A stretch of 64,000 bases of DNA, taken from Triglochin maritima (taxonomy: Eukaryota; Streptophyta; Magnoliopsida; Alismatales; Juncaginaceae). The notes beneath the pieces are model-generated. The model was not told where the DNA came from. It made no database searches and saw nothing but the letters and a program-made list of their open reading frames with translations. Below are positions 43,395 to 54,200 of the stretch, piece after piece (position 1 is the stretch's first letter; each line of letters opens with the position of its first letter). The translations under genes were made by a program, and so were the position numbers. The stretch lies in NCBI GenBank assembly GCA_963682175.1, contig OY821775.1, positions 13,054,501 through 13,118,500 of the forward strand. The letters are read 5' to 3'.

Positions 43395-44634
43395 AACTTC
43401 CTTTCGTCGTCAGAAAATCACTTAAATCGTCCCAAAAATTATCTTTTTGTCCTTAACAAATCAATTAATACTCATTTCGTGTCGTGCCTTTAAACAACGT
43501 ATTTAACTCAGTTTTACTCACATTCCTAGTACCAACACCACGAAAATGTCTGGCGAAACACCTGAATCCGGCTAGGTAACGGAGGCAGATTTTTTTTTCC
43601 GACTAGGGCGTCTGGCTAAGACGCCTACACCATAGTGGAGGCGTCTTAGCCAGACGCCCGTATTTCTTAATAATAAAAAATAAAAAATAAAATATAAATA
43701 AATTCTTAAAATTATACGGTGTGTTATCTTAAATTATTTGAGGTTCTGTTGCAAGATTTTTGGTGGTAACAGGGTCAAATTACAATGAGTTTTTTTGCAA
43801 GTGATTAATATTCAAAAAATTTAAGATCCAAAATCCCCGGTGGTAAAACTTCGCGACTTACAAATACCACATCGACAGGTCGACCGTTTGCTTCTCGGTC
43901 TACCGAACATGTTCCATGCGGATGACCGAGTTTCCATCGGTCCACTGTGATCGTAAATACAGTAAGTTTTTGATCTTCCTAGAATCATTGGGTCGGTTTA
44001 CCGATCTCTACCCGGTTTATCCGAATATTTATTCTCAGTAGCTTCGACATTTCTCTAGAAATCTCTATTCGGTGTACCGAAAGGGTATCGGTCATCCGAA
44101 TATAATAATTATTAACTTATTAATTAATTAATTTAGTAATTATCTAAATTTATAATCAATTATCTTTTTAATAAAAAAATAAAAAAAAATTGTGGGCGTC
44201 TGACGGAGCAGCCCAGCGTAGGAGAGGGGCGTCTGGCTAAGCCGCCCAACGTAGAAGAGAGACGTCTTAGCCAGACGCCCGTCCCATGGGCGGGGCGTCT
44301 GTGTAAAACGCCGCCCCCTAGGGGGAGGCGTCTTACCCAGACGCCACTCTCCTACGCTGGGCGGCTCCGCCAGACGCCCGCAATTTTTTATTATTTTTTA
44401 TTATTATTTTATTAAAAAGATGTTGGCTAATTTACCAGATTCGAGTACACTGCGGCGTCCGTTGGCTCATTACTGACCTTCAAAACATTATTTTTTATGA
44501 ATATAAGAGGAAGATGAAGAGAGATGTGTGATAGGAGGGTAAAATGTCGCGTTATAGCAGTAGAAATGAGAGAAGGGCAAAATGGTAATTTGTTGGGGCG
44601 ATTTAAGTAGTTTTAGGGCGACGAATAGCAATTC
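43395..44634 (+). mobile_element. Internally deleted MULE, relative of the 4819-8296 element
   Basis: The right end 44596-44634 matches the MULE terminal repeat closely, and the left end 43395-43433 is a more diverged match. The leader (CTCACATTCCTAGTACCAAC, ACCACGAAAATG) and first codons are conserved, but the tenth codon is TAG instead of GAG, followed by the same GTAACG splice-like sequence. After a short exon-2 remnant (GTTGCAAGATTTTTGGTGGT) the transposase and OTU are missing. A degenerate TCGACCG/TACCGA cluster (43875-44100) and a GC-rich hairpin array (44196-44385) fill the space. It cannot make transposase, but its ends could be used by a full copy. Confidence 0.85.
44196..44385. repeat. 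GC-rich hairpin array of the deleted MULE
   Basis: GGGCGTCTGACGGAGCAGCC at one end pairs with GGCGGCTCCGCCAGACGCCC at the other; GGGCGTCTGGCTAAGCCGCC and CGTCTTAGCCAGACGCCCG pair inside, as do GCGTAGGAGAGGGGCGTC and GCCACTCTCCTACGC. The whole block can form one large branched stem. Confidence 0.8.
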
Positions 44635-45228
44635 AGTTTTTTAATACCTTTTTTTTCATTTGGACATTGCGTTTGGATGTTTCGGGGTGGGCATATAAAT
44701 GTCAGTATCTGATCAGAAGTCAGTTTCTGGAAATGTGAATTCAGAATTAACTTCTTCTTGAATGTTGAGAGTTGTTTAGATAAATAGAAGTTTCTGGTAG
44801 TAGGTGATGTCTTGTTAAAGTAAATTCTTAAATTGTCTTCCGACTTTGATTAAATTAAAATTTATTTTAAATTTATTTTAAATGTTTTTTTAATTTTTTC
44901 TTCTTTTGAAAATATGTTTTTTATTTATTTATATTTTAAAAGAAATTTATTTTTTTATACATGAAATCGGTCTTCAAACGACGTGGATGTTAAATTAATC
45001 CAAACAAAATCAAAATTTCAAAAGATTTGAGAAACTCCTCCACTCCAGCTTCTCCCTCCAACATTATTTGTTGTCTTGATTTACATGCTAGGGGCCAAGT
45101 TCCTCCGGATCCAACCGACGTTGGGAATGTTGCAGCTTCGGGGTGGAGGAGCTGAATTCGAAGGCATCCAAACGGGTCAGTTTCCAGCTTGTAAGTTACG
45201 TGAGAGCTGCTACAGTGAAAACATGTTA
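44635..45228. other. AT-rich spacer between MULE and Harbinger
   Basis: No gene seen. The last bases (TTA, 45226-45228) are the Harbinger target duplication. Confidence 0.45.
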
Positions 45229-45627
45229 GAGCATCATTAACGGCGCCCAGGCAGTTCCCGGGCGCCCTGCTTTCTCTCTCAGCCACGTCAGCTTCTCTCT
45301 CTGCCACGTCGGCACAAACCAACCCCCTACAAAATCTTTAACCATTACCCAATCCACCCAGTCACGCTACAGTATTTGTTGCCACGTCATTATTTTTATT
45401 CTTCTCTCCAAAACTCTTTCAACAATCAACAAAATATATTAATAATCATTATTGTAATTATTTAATATCAATAATCATTCGTTTTTAATTAACATTTAAT
45501 TAATAAATACGAAAATATTATTAAAAATTAGAAAACCACATTACATAGTACATTAACCGGAAATTTAGAAACTAAAACTAAAAATACATGCTTAAATACT
45601 AAACATAAATACTAAACTTCAAATACA

Positions 45628-46941
45628 TCAAGACGCATTTCCTCCAAAGCGTTGCCATATATTGTCGACCAAATCAGCTTGAAGGTTCAAATGTGTGGTG
45701 CGATCACGCACTTGATCTCTCCTTCTCAAGTACCTGGTAATATCCAATACATGGTCAGTGGAATACCGAACCGCGTCGTTCACGGAATTTCCAGGTTGAT
45801 CCTCAACAAATTCGTTCCAATCTCCAAAATTACCGAAGGAATCACGTTCATCCTCCACTATCATATTATGCATTACAATGCAAGCTGTCATTATTTTGTT
45901 AAGTACAATCTTACTCCATACAAGAGATGACTTCTTCACTATCGCGAATCGCGCTTGCAAGACTCCAAATGCACGTTCTACATCTTTGCGTGCTGCTTCT
46001 TGTCGTTCAGCAAATAACCTGTCCTTCGGTGTTTGTGGATGAACGATGGACGGAATGAATGCTGCCCATTTTGGATAAATACCATCAGTAAGATAATATC
46101 CCATATTATATCGAGAACCATTTACCTCAAAATTCACAGGTGGAGCTCGTTCTTCCATTACGTCATCAAAAACCGGAGATCGTTGCAGGACATTTAAGTC
46201 GTTGCATGAACCTGGTGTGCCAAAAAACGAGTGCCATATCCACAAGTCAGCCGACGCCACTGCCTCGAGAACAAGAGTGACATTGCCACTACGCCCTTGA
46301 TATTGGCCCCTCCACGCAACAGGGCAATTTTTCCACACCCAGTGCATGCAATCGATACTTTCCATCATGCCTGGGAACCCACGCTGCTCACCAACTTCAA
46401 GTAGTCGTGCTAGGTCATTTGCATTAGGTCTTCGGAGATACTCACCGTCGAAGTTGTTAATTACACCATCGCAGAATTTCTCAAGTGCGTTTCTTGTCGT
46501 GGATTCACTTAGCCTCATGTATTCGTCCACCTCATCAGCCGCAACACCGTACGCTAGCATACGAATCGCCGTGGTACATTTCTGCAGGCCAGAGATGCTC
46601 ATCCTACCCGTGGCGTCTGGATTACGTTGGAAGAAGACATCAGACGCCTCAATGACACTCACAATGCGAAGAAATACATGCTTTCGCATCCTAAATCTTC
46701 TATTGAAAATGTTGCCAGGATAAACAGGGTCATTAGAAAAATAATCGGCAATCAAACGGTTGTAACCAAGCTCCCTATCTCTATCTGGGTTTGAAGTTCG
46801 CATTCTACGCCTCTTAGGACGTTGGTCCACCACTTGGGAGACATACTCCATTAAGGAGTTCAACACTTGGTCGTAAACTTCGTCATTGGATGTTGAAGAT
46901 GATGAAGACTTCCAACTGGAAGAGTTATCGGGTGAAGACAT
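45628..46941 (-). CDS. Harbinger-type DDE transposase (HARBI1-like nuclease)
   Basis: Single-exon, 437-residue frame with its own ATG (MSSPDNSSSW). After a Ser-rich, basic start (RPKRRRMR) comes the helix-turn-helix-like region (about 118-150, MSISGLQKCTTAIRMLAYGV). The DDE nuclease follows: D197 (GMMESIDCMHW), D248 (GTPGSCNDLNVL) and E322 (KDVERAFGVLQARF). The spacing and flanking motifs (HPQTPKDRLFAERQEAARKD, MHNMIVEDER) fit the plant PIF/Harbinger group. The enzyme cuts at TTA/TAA sites in the nucleus, usually with a Myb-like partner that is absent here. The frame is free of stops and all three acidic residues are present, so it may be functional. The 72-bp repeats start about 45 bases upstream of the ATG. 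Confidence 0.93.
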   Translation of the reverse strand: MSSPDNSSSWKSSSSSTSNDEVYDQVLNSLMEYVSQVVDQRPKRRRMRTSNPDRDRELGYNRLIADYFSNDPVYPGNIFNRRFRMRKHVFLRIVSVIEASDVFFQRNPDATGRMSISGLQKCTTAIRMLAYGVAADEVDEYMRLSESTTRNALEKFCDGVINNFDGEYLRRPNANDLARLLEVGEQRGFPGMMESIDCMHWVWKNCPVAWRGQYQGRSGNVTLVLEAVASADLWIWHSFFGTPGSCNDLNVLQRSPVFDDVMEERAPPVNFEVNGSRYNMGYYLTDGIYPKWAAFIPSIVHPQTPKDRLFAERQEAARKDVERAFGVLQARFAIVKKSSLVWSKIVLNKIMTACIVMHNMIVEDERDSFGNFGDWNEFVEDQPGNSVNDAVRYSTDHVLDITRYLRRRDQVRDRTTHLNLQADLVDNIWQRFGGNAS

Positions 46942-46985
46942 TGTTCGTAGATGAATGAGAGAGAACCAACCAGGAGGGGTACATT

Positions 46986-47300
46986 TATAGTTTTGAGAAG
47001 TAACCTACAGTACGCGCGTGACTTACAAAAGACGAGACGATTGGATCGAGGCTTAGATTTCTCAAGCATCGAGGACCTACAGTACGCGCGTGATTCACTA
47101 AAGACGAGACGATTGGATCGATGCTTGGACTTCTCAAGCATCGAGGACCTACAGTACGCGCGTGATTCACTAAAGACGAGACGATTGAATCGAGGCTTGA
47201 ACTTCTCAAACATCGAGGACTTACAGTACGCGCGTGACTCACTAAAGACGAGACGATTTGATCGAGGCTTGGACTTCTCAAACATCGAGGACCTACAGTA
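46986..47300 (+). repeat. 72-bp tandem repeats upstream of the Harbinger transposase
   Basis: About four copies of a 72-bp unit: GACCTACAGTACGCGCGTGA, CACTAAAGACGAGACGATT, then CGATGCTTGGACTTCTCAAGCATCG-like sequence, which has a 9-bp hairpin (CGATGCTTG/CAAGCATCG). Seventy-two is a multiple of three, so reading frames cross the array on both strands; this is not evidence for a gene. The same unit, diverged, lies at 30620-31000. Confidence 0.92.
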
Positions 47301-47554
47301 TTTCATATTCTGTACTTGTATTGTATTTTGTTTCCGAAGTGTATATGTATTTGTATTTTGTATTTATTTATGATTTTTTTTAATTTTTTTATATCTAAGT
47401 AAATCATAAAATTGTTAATTAATCATAAAATATTTTTTCAATTATTTTGTAATACCTAATTAATTAAATTCCATTTACCTAATTAGTACATTATCCTAAT
47501 TATAAAAATAATCTTTATTTTTAAAACAAAAAAAGAAAAAAAAACTGGACGAAT

Positions 47555-47724
47555 GGGGGGGAGGCACGTGACCCCCCGCCCGGGCGCCCAGGGCGCGCCC
47601 TCCCGTTAAGGGAGGGCTGCCGCCCGGAAATCCGCCCTGAGCGCCCCGCCCTGGGCACGCCCTCCCGTTAAGGGAGGGCTGCCCGAGCGCCCTACCGGGC
47701 AAAGAGCACCCGTTAAGGGTGCTC
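47555..47724. repeat. GC-rich palindromes at the Harbinger right end
   Basis: CCCTCCCGTTAAGGGAGGG occurs twice (near 47599 and 47661) and is followed by GAGCACCCGTTAAGGGTGCTC at the terminus. Each is a palindrome centred on CGTTAAG, like the terminal repeat itself. Confidence 0.85.
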
Positions 47725-47727
47725 TTA

Positions 47728-48186
47728 TCCAAACAGTATAGCTTTCATTCGATTTCAGATTCTCACACGGTTTCCGAAGCTTCAAATTACATTCAATACC
47801 TACTCGTGGTTGGTGGAGTGAGGTGAATTATTTCCGATTTCCCCCGGTCTATTGCATAAAATAAACGTCCTGTCCCATCTTGTTGTTTCTTTAAATGTCC
47901 CAGATTTAATCGAATTTACGTTCCATACTAGTTCTTAAAATTATTCGTGCCACTTGACAATTATGATTCCAAACCAATAAACTATTCAACTTTAACTCCT
48001 CTTCAACCAGTGCTATATCCAAACCATGATTTTTTTTCTTCTACAACAAGGTATTCCAAAATCTCATCTTAAGAACTAGTCTTTGAATGTCTCAATCTTA
48101 TGTTATGGTGAATTGTTTGGTGGTAATGTAATTGAAAGCATTATGTTTTAGTCAAGATGCATTGGATCGTATTAGTGGATGGTATA
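47728..48186. other. Intergenic DNA
   Basis: No gene or repeat identified. Confidence 0.4.
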
Positions 48187-48737
48187 TGTTGGGAGAGAAT
48201 CTAACAATATTACTCAAACAATCCACGACACACGAAATTTACAAAGTTCGGCAACATACCTACATCATTGGGGGTCTTCTGTAGTTTTCTTTTGCTTTTT
48301 CCGCTTTTCTAACAAGAAAAGTAACCGATATTACAAGTTTATAGAGACAATATGTCCTTCAAAGCACTCTAGATTTCTCTCTAATCCTAATCTCTCAAAA
48401 CTCAATGAAGAAAATAAGAATAATGTGTTGTATACAAGTTAGGGCTCAAAAGTCCTTAAATAGACGACTCAAAACTATACAGAAAATGTGGACAACGGTC
48501 GACTGCCCCACGGTTTATCCTCAACTCTGAACCACTTTCCGGACGACTGGAATTACCATCAGTCGATCGTTCCTGACTCAAAAAAAGTTCATGTTGTTTT
48601 TGGTCGAACGATGTCCAACACCGGTCGATCGTTCTTCACCTCTAAGTGCTACTGATAATTTTGGTCGACCAGACTTCTCCACTGGTCGACCATTTTTATC
48701 TTGTTTCTACTTAACAAAATTAAACCAATTTCTAACA
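48187..48737 (-). mobile_element. Solo copia-type LTR with imperfect target duplication
   Basis: On the minus strand it starts TGTTAGAAATTGGTTTAAT and ends AGATTCTCTCCCAACA, TG...CA, 551 bp. It is flanked by GTATA on the left and ATATA on the right (four of five bases equal). It contains GGTCGACC-type palindromes (48498-48695), and near 48236-48262 the sequence AAATTTACAAAGTTCGGCAA, resembling a block common in plant copia LTRs (ACGTGGTTCGGC). No internal region or second LTR lies next to it. Confidence 0.7.
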
Positions 48738-50335
48738 ATATAATGTTGACGGAAATAGACATCTTTTGAGTTAAATGGATTGGGGGTGAAGGGTATTTTC
48801 GCCATTTGGTTTGACAATACTTGAGCAAAGGGGAACTGTAATCCAAACATCATGGGTTTCTTGAGTAATCAGGCTCCAGGAGAAGTGATGGTGGGAGCTG
48901 GACTTCTAGCAGAAACCACCCATGAGAATCTACGTCCAAGCGCACCCTTAGAATCTAATTCAATGAGCAAACAAGTAATAAGTTCTCTTCTAATCATTAG
49001 TCTTCTCTTCCCTGAATTTTAATTTATTGGAATCTGGTAATACTTTATTGTTTGACGTGTAATTACCATGTAAAAGTGGATTGCTTTTAACTAACAAAGA
49101 ACTTTGAGAAACCATATCACTTTAATTATCTGTCTTTTCGAAGTTCCACTCTTCACTTCACCTATTGCTTACCCAACGTATATTTGCTCTCCACCAACCA
49201 TAATCCGATAATCTTTCTGTTTTCGTTATCTTTCAACTTTTGGTAATGGAAGATTTTAGTATTTCTTCCCATAAAATTTCTAGTGCATTTTTTTACATTC
49301 CTCGTTTATTGGTTTCATTTTTTTTAGTTTTTCGTTTCGTCTGCAATTTGTACATTGTACTTATTATTTTACTTTGTTTATGTTATATTTGAATAAGCCC
49401 CTCCTGAAATCAACAATTATACATTGAATTTTTGCTCAAACATTTCTAACTAACTAAATAACCATCCAGAAACATTACTGATATTTCAGTGTCCCAAGAT
49501 TACTACGACGGTCAGACATCCACAACCCATCACAAAAACGACATTCAAAAAACTGATTTATCAAAAGTCTCGCATCTCCACAACCCATCCTCATACGCAG
49601 GACAAACGAAAGAAAAAACTATAAACAAAATCTTTAACAACCAAAAAACACCACGAAATATCTACTCCACTTTTAAACCAAACCCAAAATATCTACATGA
49701 AAACACTTAAAACGCACTATATAAAACTCTATACTAAAGCCACGACACACAAAATAATCTATCATATCAACAATCATCTGATATATCAATTGTCCGGTAT
49801 CACAAACATCAAATAACATATCTTTGATAACTCAAAACTTTGATTCGGCATTATTGATTTTAATGATTTTCTGAGAGAGTTCCCCATCTACGTAGCATTC
49901 TCCTCCAACTAATCTTCAACAAATAGCACTAGTTAGTTGCACAACATGATGTGTTAGTAGTACAAGTCGCTTCAGGTTTTATTGTGACCTTCTATGTGCA
50001 AATTTGGTAATGGTTGGGTGATTGCTCGTGCTGATTGTGACCTTCAACATGATGTATTCAACAAGTTTATAACGTTGACCGATAAGCTTGACCGCTTGGA
50101 TAATCGTAACGAGGATAAATCATTGCAATTTGTAAATAACTAAATTGCAACTCAAGTGTAGCCCAACACCATACTAATCCAATCTATCCGATATTATGGA
50201 CACAAGGCCGAGTTGCAATGTGAGCATAAAGCGGACCGGCCCAATGTTATGTTCCAGACTAGATAATTGTAATCCACCAAAATGGAATTTCTAAACCTAT
50301 TATATTATATTATATTATAAGAAAAAGAAAAAGAA
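48738..50335. other. Intergenic DNA upstream of the CBS gene
   Basis: AT-rich, with a TATAT run near 50300. Frames such as 49489-49710 lack recognisable motifs and are not called. Confidence 0.4.
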
Positions 50336-50339
50336 GTGG

Positions 50340-50555
50340 CGAACAAGTTAGTCAAGACTGGAAACGGATCCAACGGTGATCCATCCAACAAAGCCCGTCC
50401 ACGTCACGACCACTGTACGACAAGTATTTATCCACTTCCGGAACGAAACAAAAAACACAACAGTCGAAGAACAAACCGCACCGAACCAACCCTTCCGTTT
50501 CCCTCTTCTCTGTCCAGAACAGATTCCAGTGGAAGATTTCCGTTCTTTTCGTCGG
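50340..50555 (+). other. Probable 5' UTR exon of the CBS gene
   Basis: GC-richer stretch ending TTCTTTTCGTCG|GTATGT, a plausible donor. It would splice to TTTTCTCAG at 51205, just before the start codon. No coding function is assigned. Confidence 0.45.
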
Positions 50556-51207
50556 TATGTCGTCGATTTCGGCCAAAAGTTTGTTTCATCATATCCAGTG
50601 GAGTGGAAGTGTCTTTGCTTTGTGCAAAGTTCCATCTTTTTAACTTCCTTTTTTCATTTCTTATTGATCTGACATGTTTTGAAGGAAAACAAGTCAAATC
50701 ATGTTAATCTTAGGTTGTTCTTGTTGCTTGGTGAGTTTTTTAATTGGTAGTACTCGAGTCAATTGGCAGTGCTTCCGCAATCTTTCACCTGTAAAAGTTC
50801 GAAAAAATTGCTTTTGATATTTATTTTTTGATGATTCATGCATTCTTATTCCGTGTCAGATCTGCCTAATTTTTGGATAAATACTAGTTAATTCATGTCA
50901 ATTTTTAGTTTTATGAGATTGATTTTGGTTGCATGTGAAACTTGTGACAGAGCTATCAAACCCTTATTGCTTGAACGTTCATCTTTAAATAGATGTGTAT
51001 ACTTAAGTTCACAAACACCAGTTGGAGTTCTCCAATATTCTTTTCTTGTCAGATTTTTTTGGGGGTGAAAATTAGTCATATTGCATTTTTTGTGTTTTAC
51101 AAGGTTGGTCTTGCTTGTTTTCTTGGTTGTAATTTTTGTGTATCTGAATCGGTATGCTTGTTTGATTTGATTGTCACTTTATAATGGATGAATCTATTTT
51201 CTCAGGT

Positions 51208-54200
51208 ATGTCGCAAAATGGGGAAGAACCCCTGAGTGTTCCGGACTTCGATGCTTATTTTGAGGTTATCCAGTCAAGGAAGAAGTTGCCACCTTCACTA
51301 CAGGCGACATTAATGTCCGCCTTTGCTCAGATTCCGATCTCTTCTTTTCCAGTTGTTCCAGGCGGCAAAGGTATTTTTGATTCTCCCCTTGTTTTTTTGT
51401 TACATATTGATTTCTAGGTTACTTTTGTGTTTATGATTTCTTTTTTCTCCTCCAATTTCAGTGATCGAAATTCCGGCCGACACACTAGTAGCAGATGCAG
51501 TTCGGATCCTATCAGAGCACAAAATATTATCTGCTCCAGTAACCAATCCTGAGGCCGACGACACCTCTGATTGGAGGAAGAGATATTTGGGTGTTGTAGA
51601 TTATTCTGCAATTGTACTATGGGTATTGGAGAATGCAGAGCTTGCTGCTGTTGGTTTGACAGCAGGTTCTGCAACAGCCGCTGGCGTTGGAGCAGGTGCT
51701 GTTGGTGCCCTCGGAGCTCTGACTTTGGCATCAACCGGCCCAGTTGCGGTTGCAGGGTTGACTGTTGCTGCTGTTGGGGCTGCTGTGGCGGGTGCAGTGG
51801 CCGCCGAGAATGCTGTGGGGAATGATGCCACTAGTGCGGCTGATCATATGGGAGACGATTTTTATAAGGTCCTCCTTCAGGAGGAACCGGTTAGGTCAAC
51901 CAAAGTAAGAGGTTTCTGATTCTTCTCACTTCATTTTCACAATTTCAGGCATAACTATTTATTTCTTAGATTGAAAATGATGCTTATATGGAACCACATC
52001 ATTGAGATGTTTTCATAGCTTTTAGAAGAAAAAAATATGGTTCTTTTACCACAAAGATAAAAAAGAGCATTGTATATATGGTCTAGGACAAAATGGCTCG
52101 AGTCTGTGGTTGCGAAAAGACGATCCTTTTTTTTGGGAAATGGTATGTTTAGATACCCCTTATGACAGTCCACGTCAATCAAAGCTCAGACTAGGCCCGC
52201 TCAACCCTCTTAACCCACTTGTGTAATCCAAAGTTCCAACAACCACTTAAAGTCTAAGGCATACCCCGCAGTTGTTCAAATTTCCCATCATTCTATTCTC
52301 TTGAAGTAACAAATAAGAATTCCTCTTCCTCTTGCATAGAAGCATGTTTTCTATCCGTTGTTTGAATTTTCGCAAAATAAAATTGTTCATAATCTGGAAT
52401 GTTTTGCAGTTGGTAATGGAGTTCCATAAATAATGCTTGACGGATGCAATTTAGGTTTTTTTCCCTTTAGTAGAGCATGGGCTTTATTTTGTCTTCTCAG
52501 AACTCTTTCAGATGTAGGGTTATATACCAATATGATCCTTCGATAGACCTTGTCAACCATTGTCCATTTGATGTCCAATCATTTCTATTAGTTTTGGTTC
52601 CTTGAAGCTGATCACATCCCTAAACAGATACTCTTGTTAACAAAACCTGCTAATTATTTTCATATTTTTATGCCATTCAGGTAGAATCCATCGTAAAATC
52701 ATTTCGTTGGGCTCCTTTCTTTCCTGTGGCATCAAGTACTTCCATGCTCACTGTAATGTTGCTGCTCTCAAAATACAGACTCAGGAATGTTCCAGTAATT
52801 GAACCTGGCAACTCTACCATGAGGAATTTCATCACTCAGTCTGCCATCATTAAAGGGCTTCAGCAATGCAAAGGAAGAGATTGGTTTGATTGTATCTCTG
52901 CACGCCCGCTCTCAGATTTGGGACTTCCATTCATGTCTTATGATGAGGTGAAATTTTTAATTAATGGTGTATTATTATTATTTTACACTAAAGTAACTTC
53001 AAACTAACATTAAATTGAGCCTAAACTAATGAACTTTTGCACTAATGTTATCGGAAATAATGATTTTCTTAACTAAAAAATTAAAACAAATTGCAAATTT
53101 ATTAAATAATTAAACCGTTTCACACTTGGGCTAAACCTTGGCCGATCGGGGGTATTTGTGGAATTTGATCCCTAGTCCAGTCGGGGTATTGGACCGATGT
53201 ACACCCCTGGTTCTAAAGAAAGTTTGATGATCTTTCATTTATTATATTCGAAGTTATGCCTCCATAGTTTTAATTGGTTAGAATGGCAAAAGTAATGCTT
53301 AAATATAAGGGTATTGCATTCTTCTAAGATAGGATAACCATTAGAACAACAACAACAATCATTTAATTCCAAACTTGTTAGGATAGTCGTCAAGAATCAA
53401 GATCCCCACATGTGAATTGCCTCTTTCCACACACTTTGTCCAAAGTTAAACTCTCGAAAATATTCCAACCCTTGAAGCTCCTTTAGATCCTCCCAAATTA
53501 GTCATGGCGTGCCGGCCCTGATCTCTTAACATTTTCCCTATGCCAAAATTCATTTTCTTATTGGTGCCTCCATGGGTCTTCGTTGAACATGCCCAAATTA
53601 CCGATAAAAAAGAATATGTCCAAATCATATCAAGTGATCTTGCATAAGTTGCCTTGCTCTCCGTTGCATTCTAGATTTGCATTGTTAATAAACTAACAAA
53701 GATAAAATTTGTGTTCTTTGAGTGACCGTCACTCCCAAAACTAACTCAACAACTAAACTAGACTTCCATGACTCCAAATTCAGTATCATTACATTGGGAC
53801 TACTCCCCTATTTATAGAGTTGCATCAACTAATCTATACAATATTTAATCCAGAACTATCACTACTAATTCACATCAAGTATCCGTGGCAATTCCTTCCA
53901 ACCTATCAAGTCATGCCATGTCATCAATTCCATACAAGTTGATTCACCCATTATCTAAACGCCACGTGTCCAATCCATTCAGACCTCAACACGCTCAAGG
54001 CTACTCTATCTCGAATATCCTCATGCTAATTCAAATCCATCCACACCTTCAGTGCAAAATTTTCATTTAAGCAATGCTCATCTTATAATCAGACTACATA
54101 TACAATAGCAGGTCTTATACAATAGCCTTTTTGTGGCATAGTGTTCTGCTCCATATACAATAGCAGGTCTTATAATCAGACTACATAGCTTGCCTTTTAG

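Larger units (their letters stand above)
45229..47724 (-). mobile_element. Complete PIF/Harbinger transposon
   Basis: The ends GAGCATCATTAACGG (45229) and, in reverse complement, GAGCACCCTTAACGG (47724) form the terminal inverted repeat, and both are flanked by TTA (45226-45228 and 47725-47727), the family's 3-bp target duplication. The element is 2,496 bp, encodes one transposase on the minus strand, and holds 72-bp repeats upstream of it plus a GC-rich palindromic right end. No Myb-like ORF1 partner is seen inside, so it would need one from another copy. Confidence 0.92.

Noticed and set aside
44990..45322. 110-codon minus-strand frame across the Harbinger left end
   Set aside because: Crosses the element border and its target duplication; no homology.
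46951..47373. Plus-strand frame of 140 codons with repeated peptides (and the matching minus-strand frames)
   Set aside because: Arises because the 72-bp repeat is a multiple of three; no start context, no homology.
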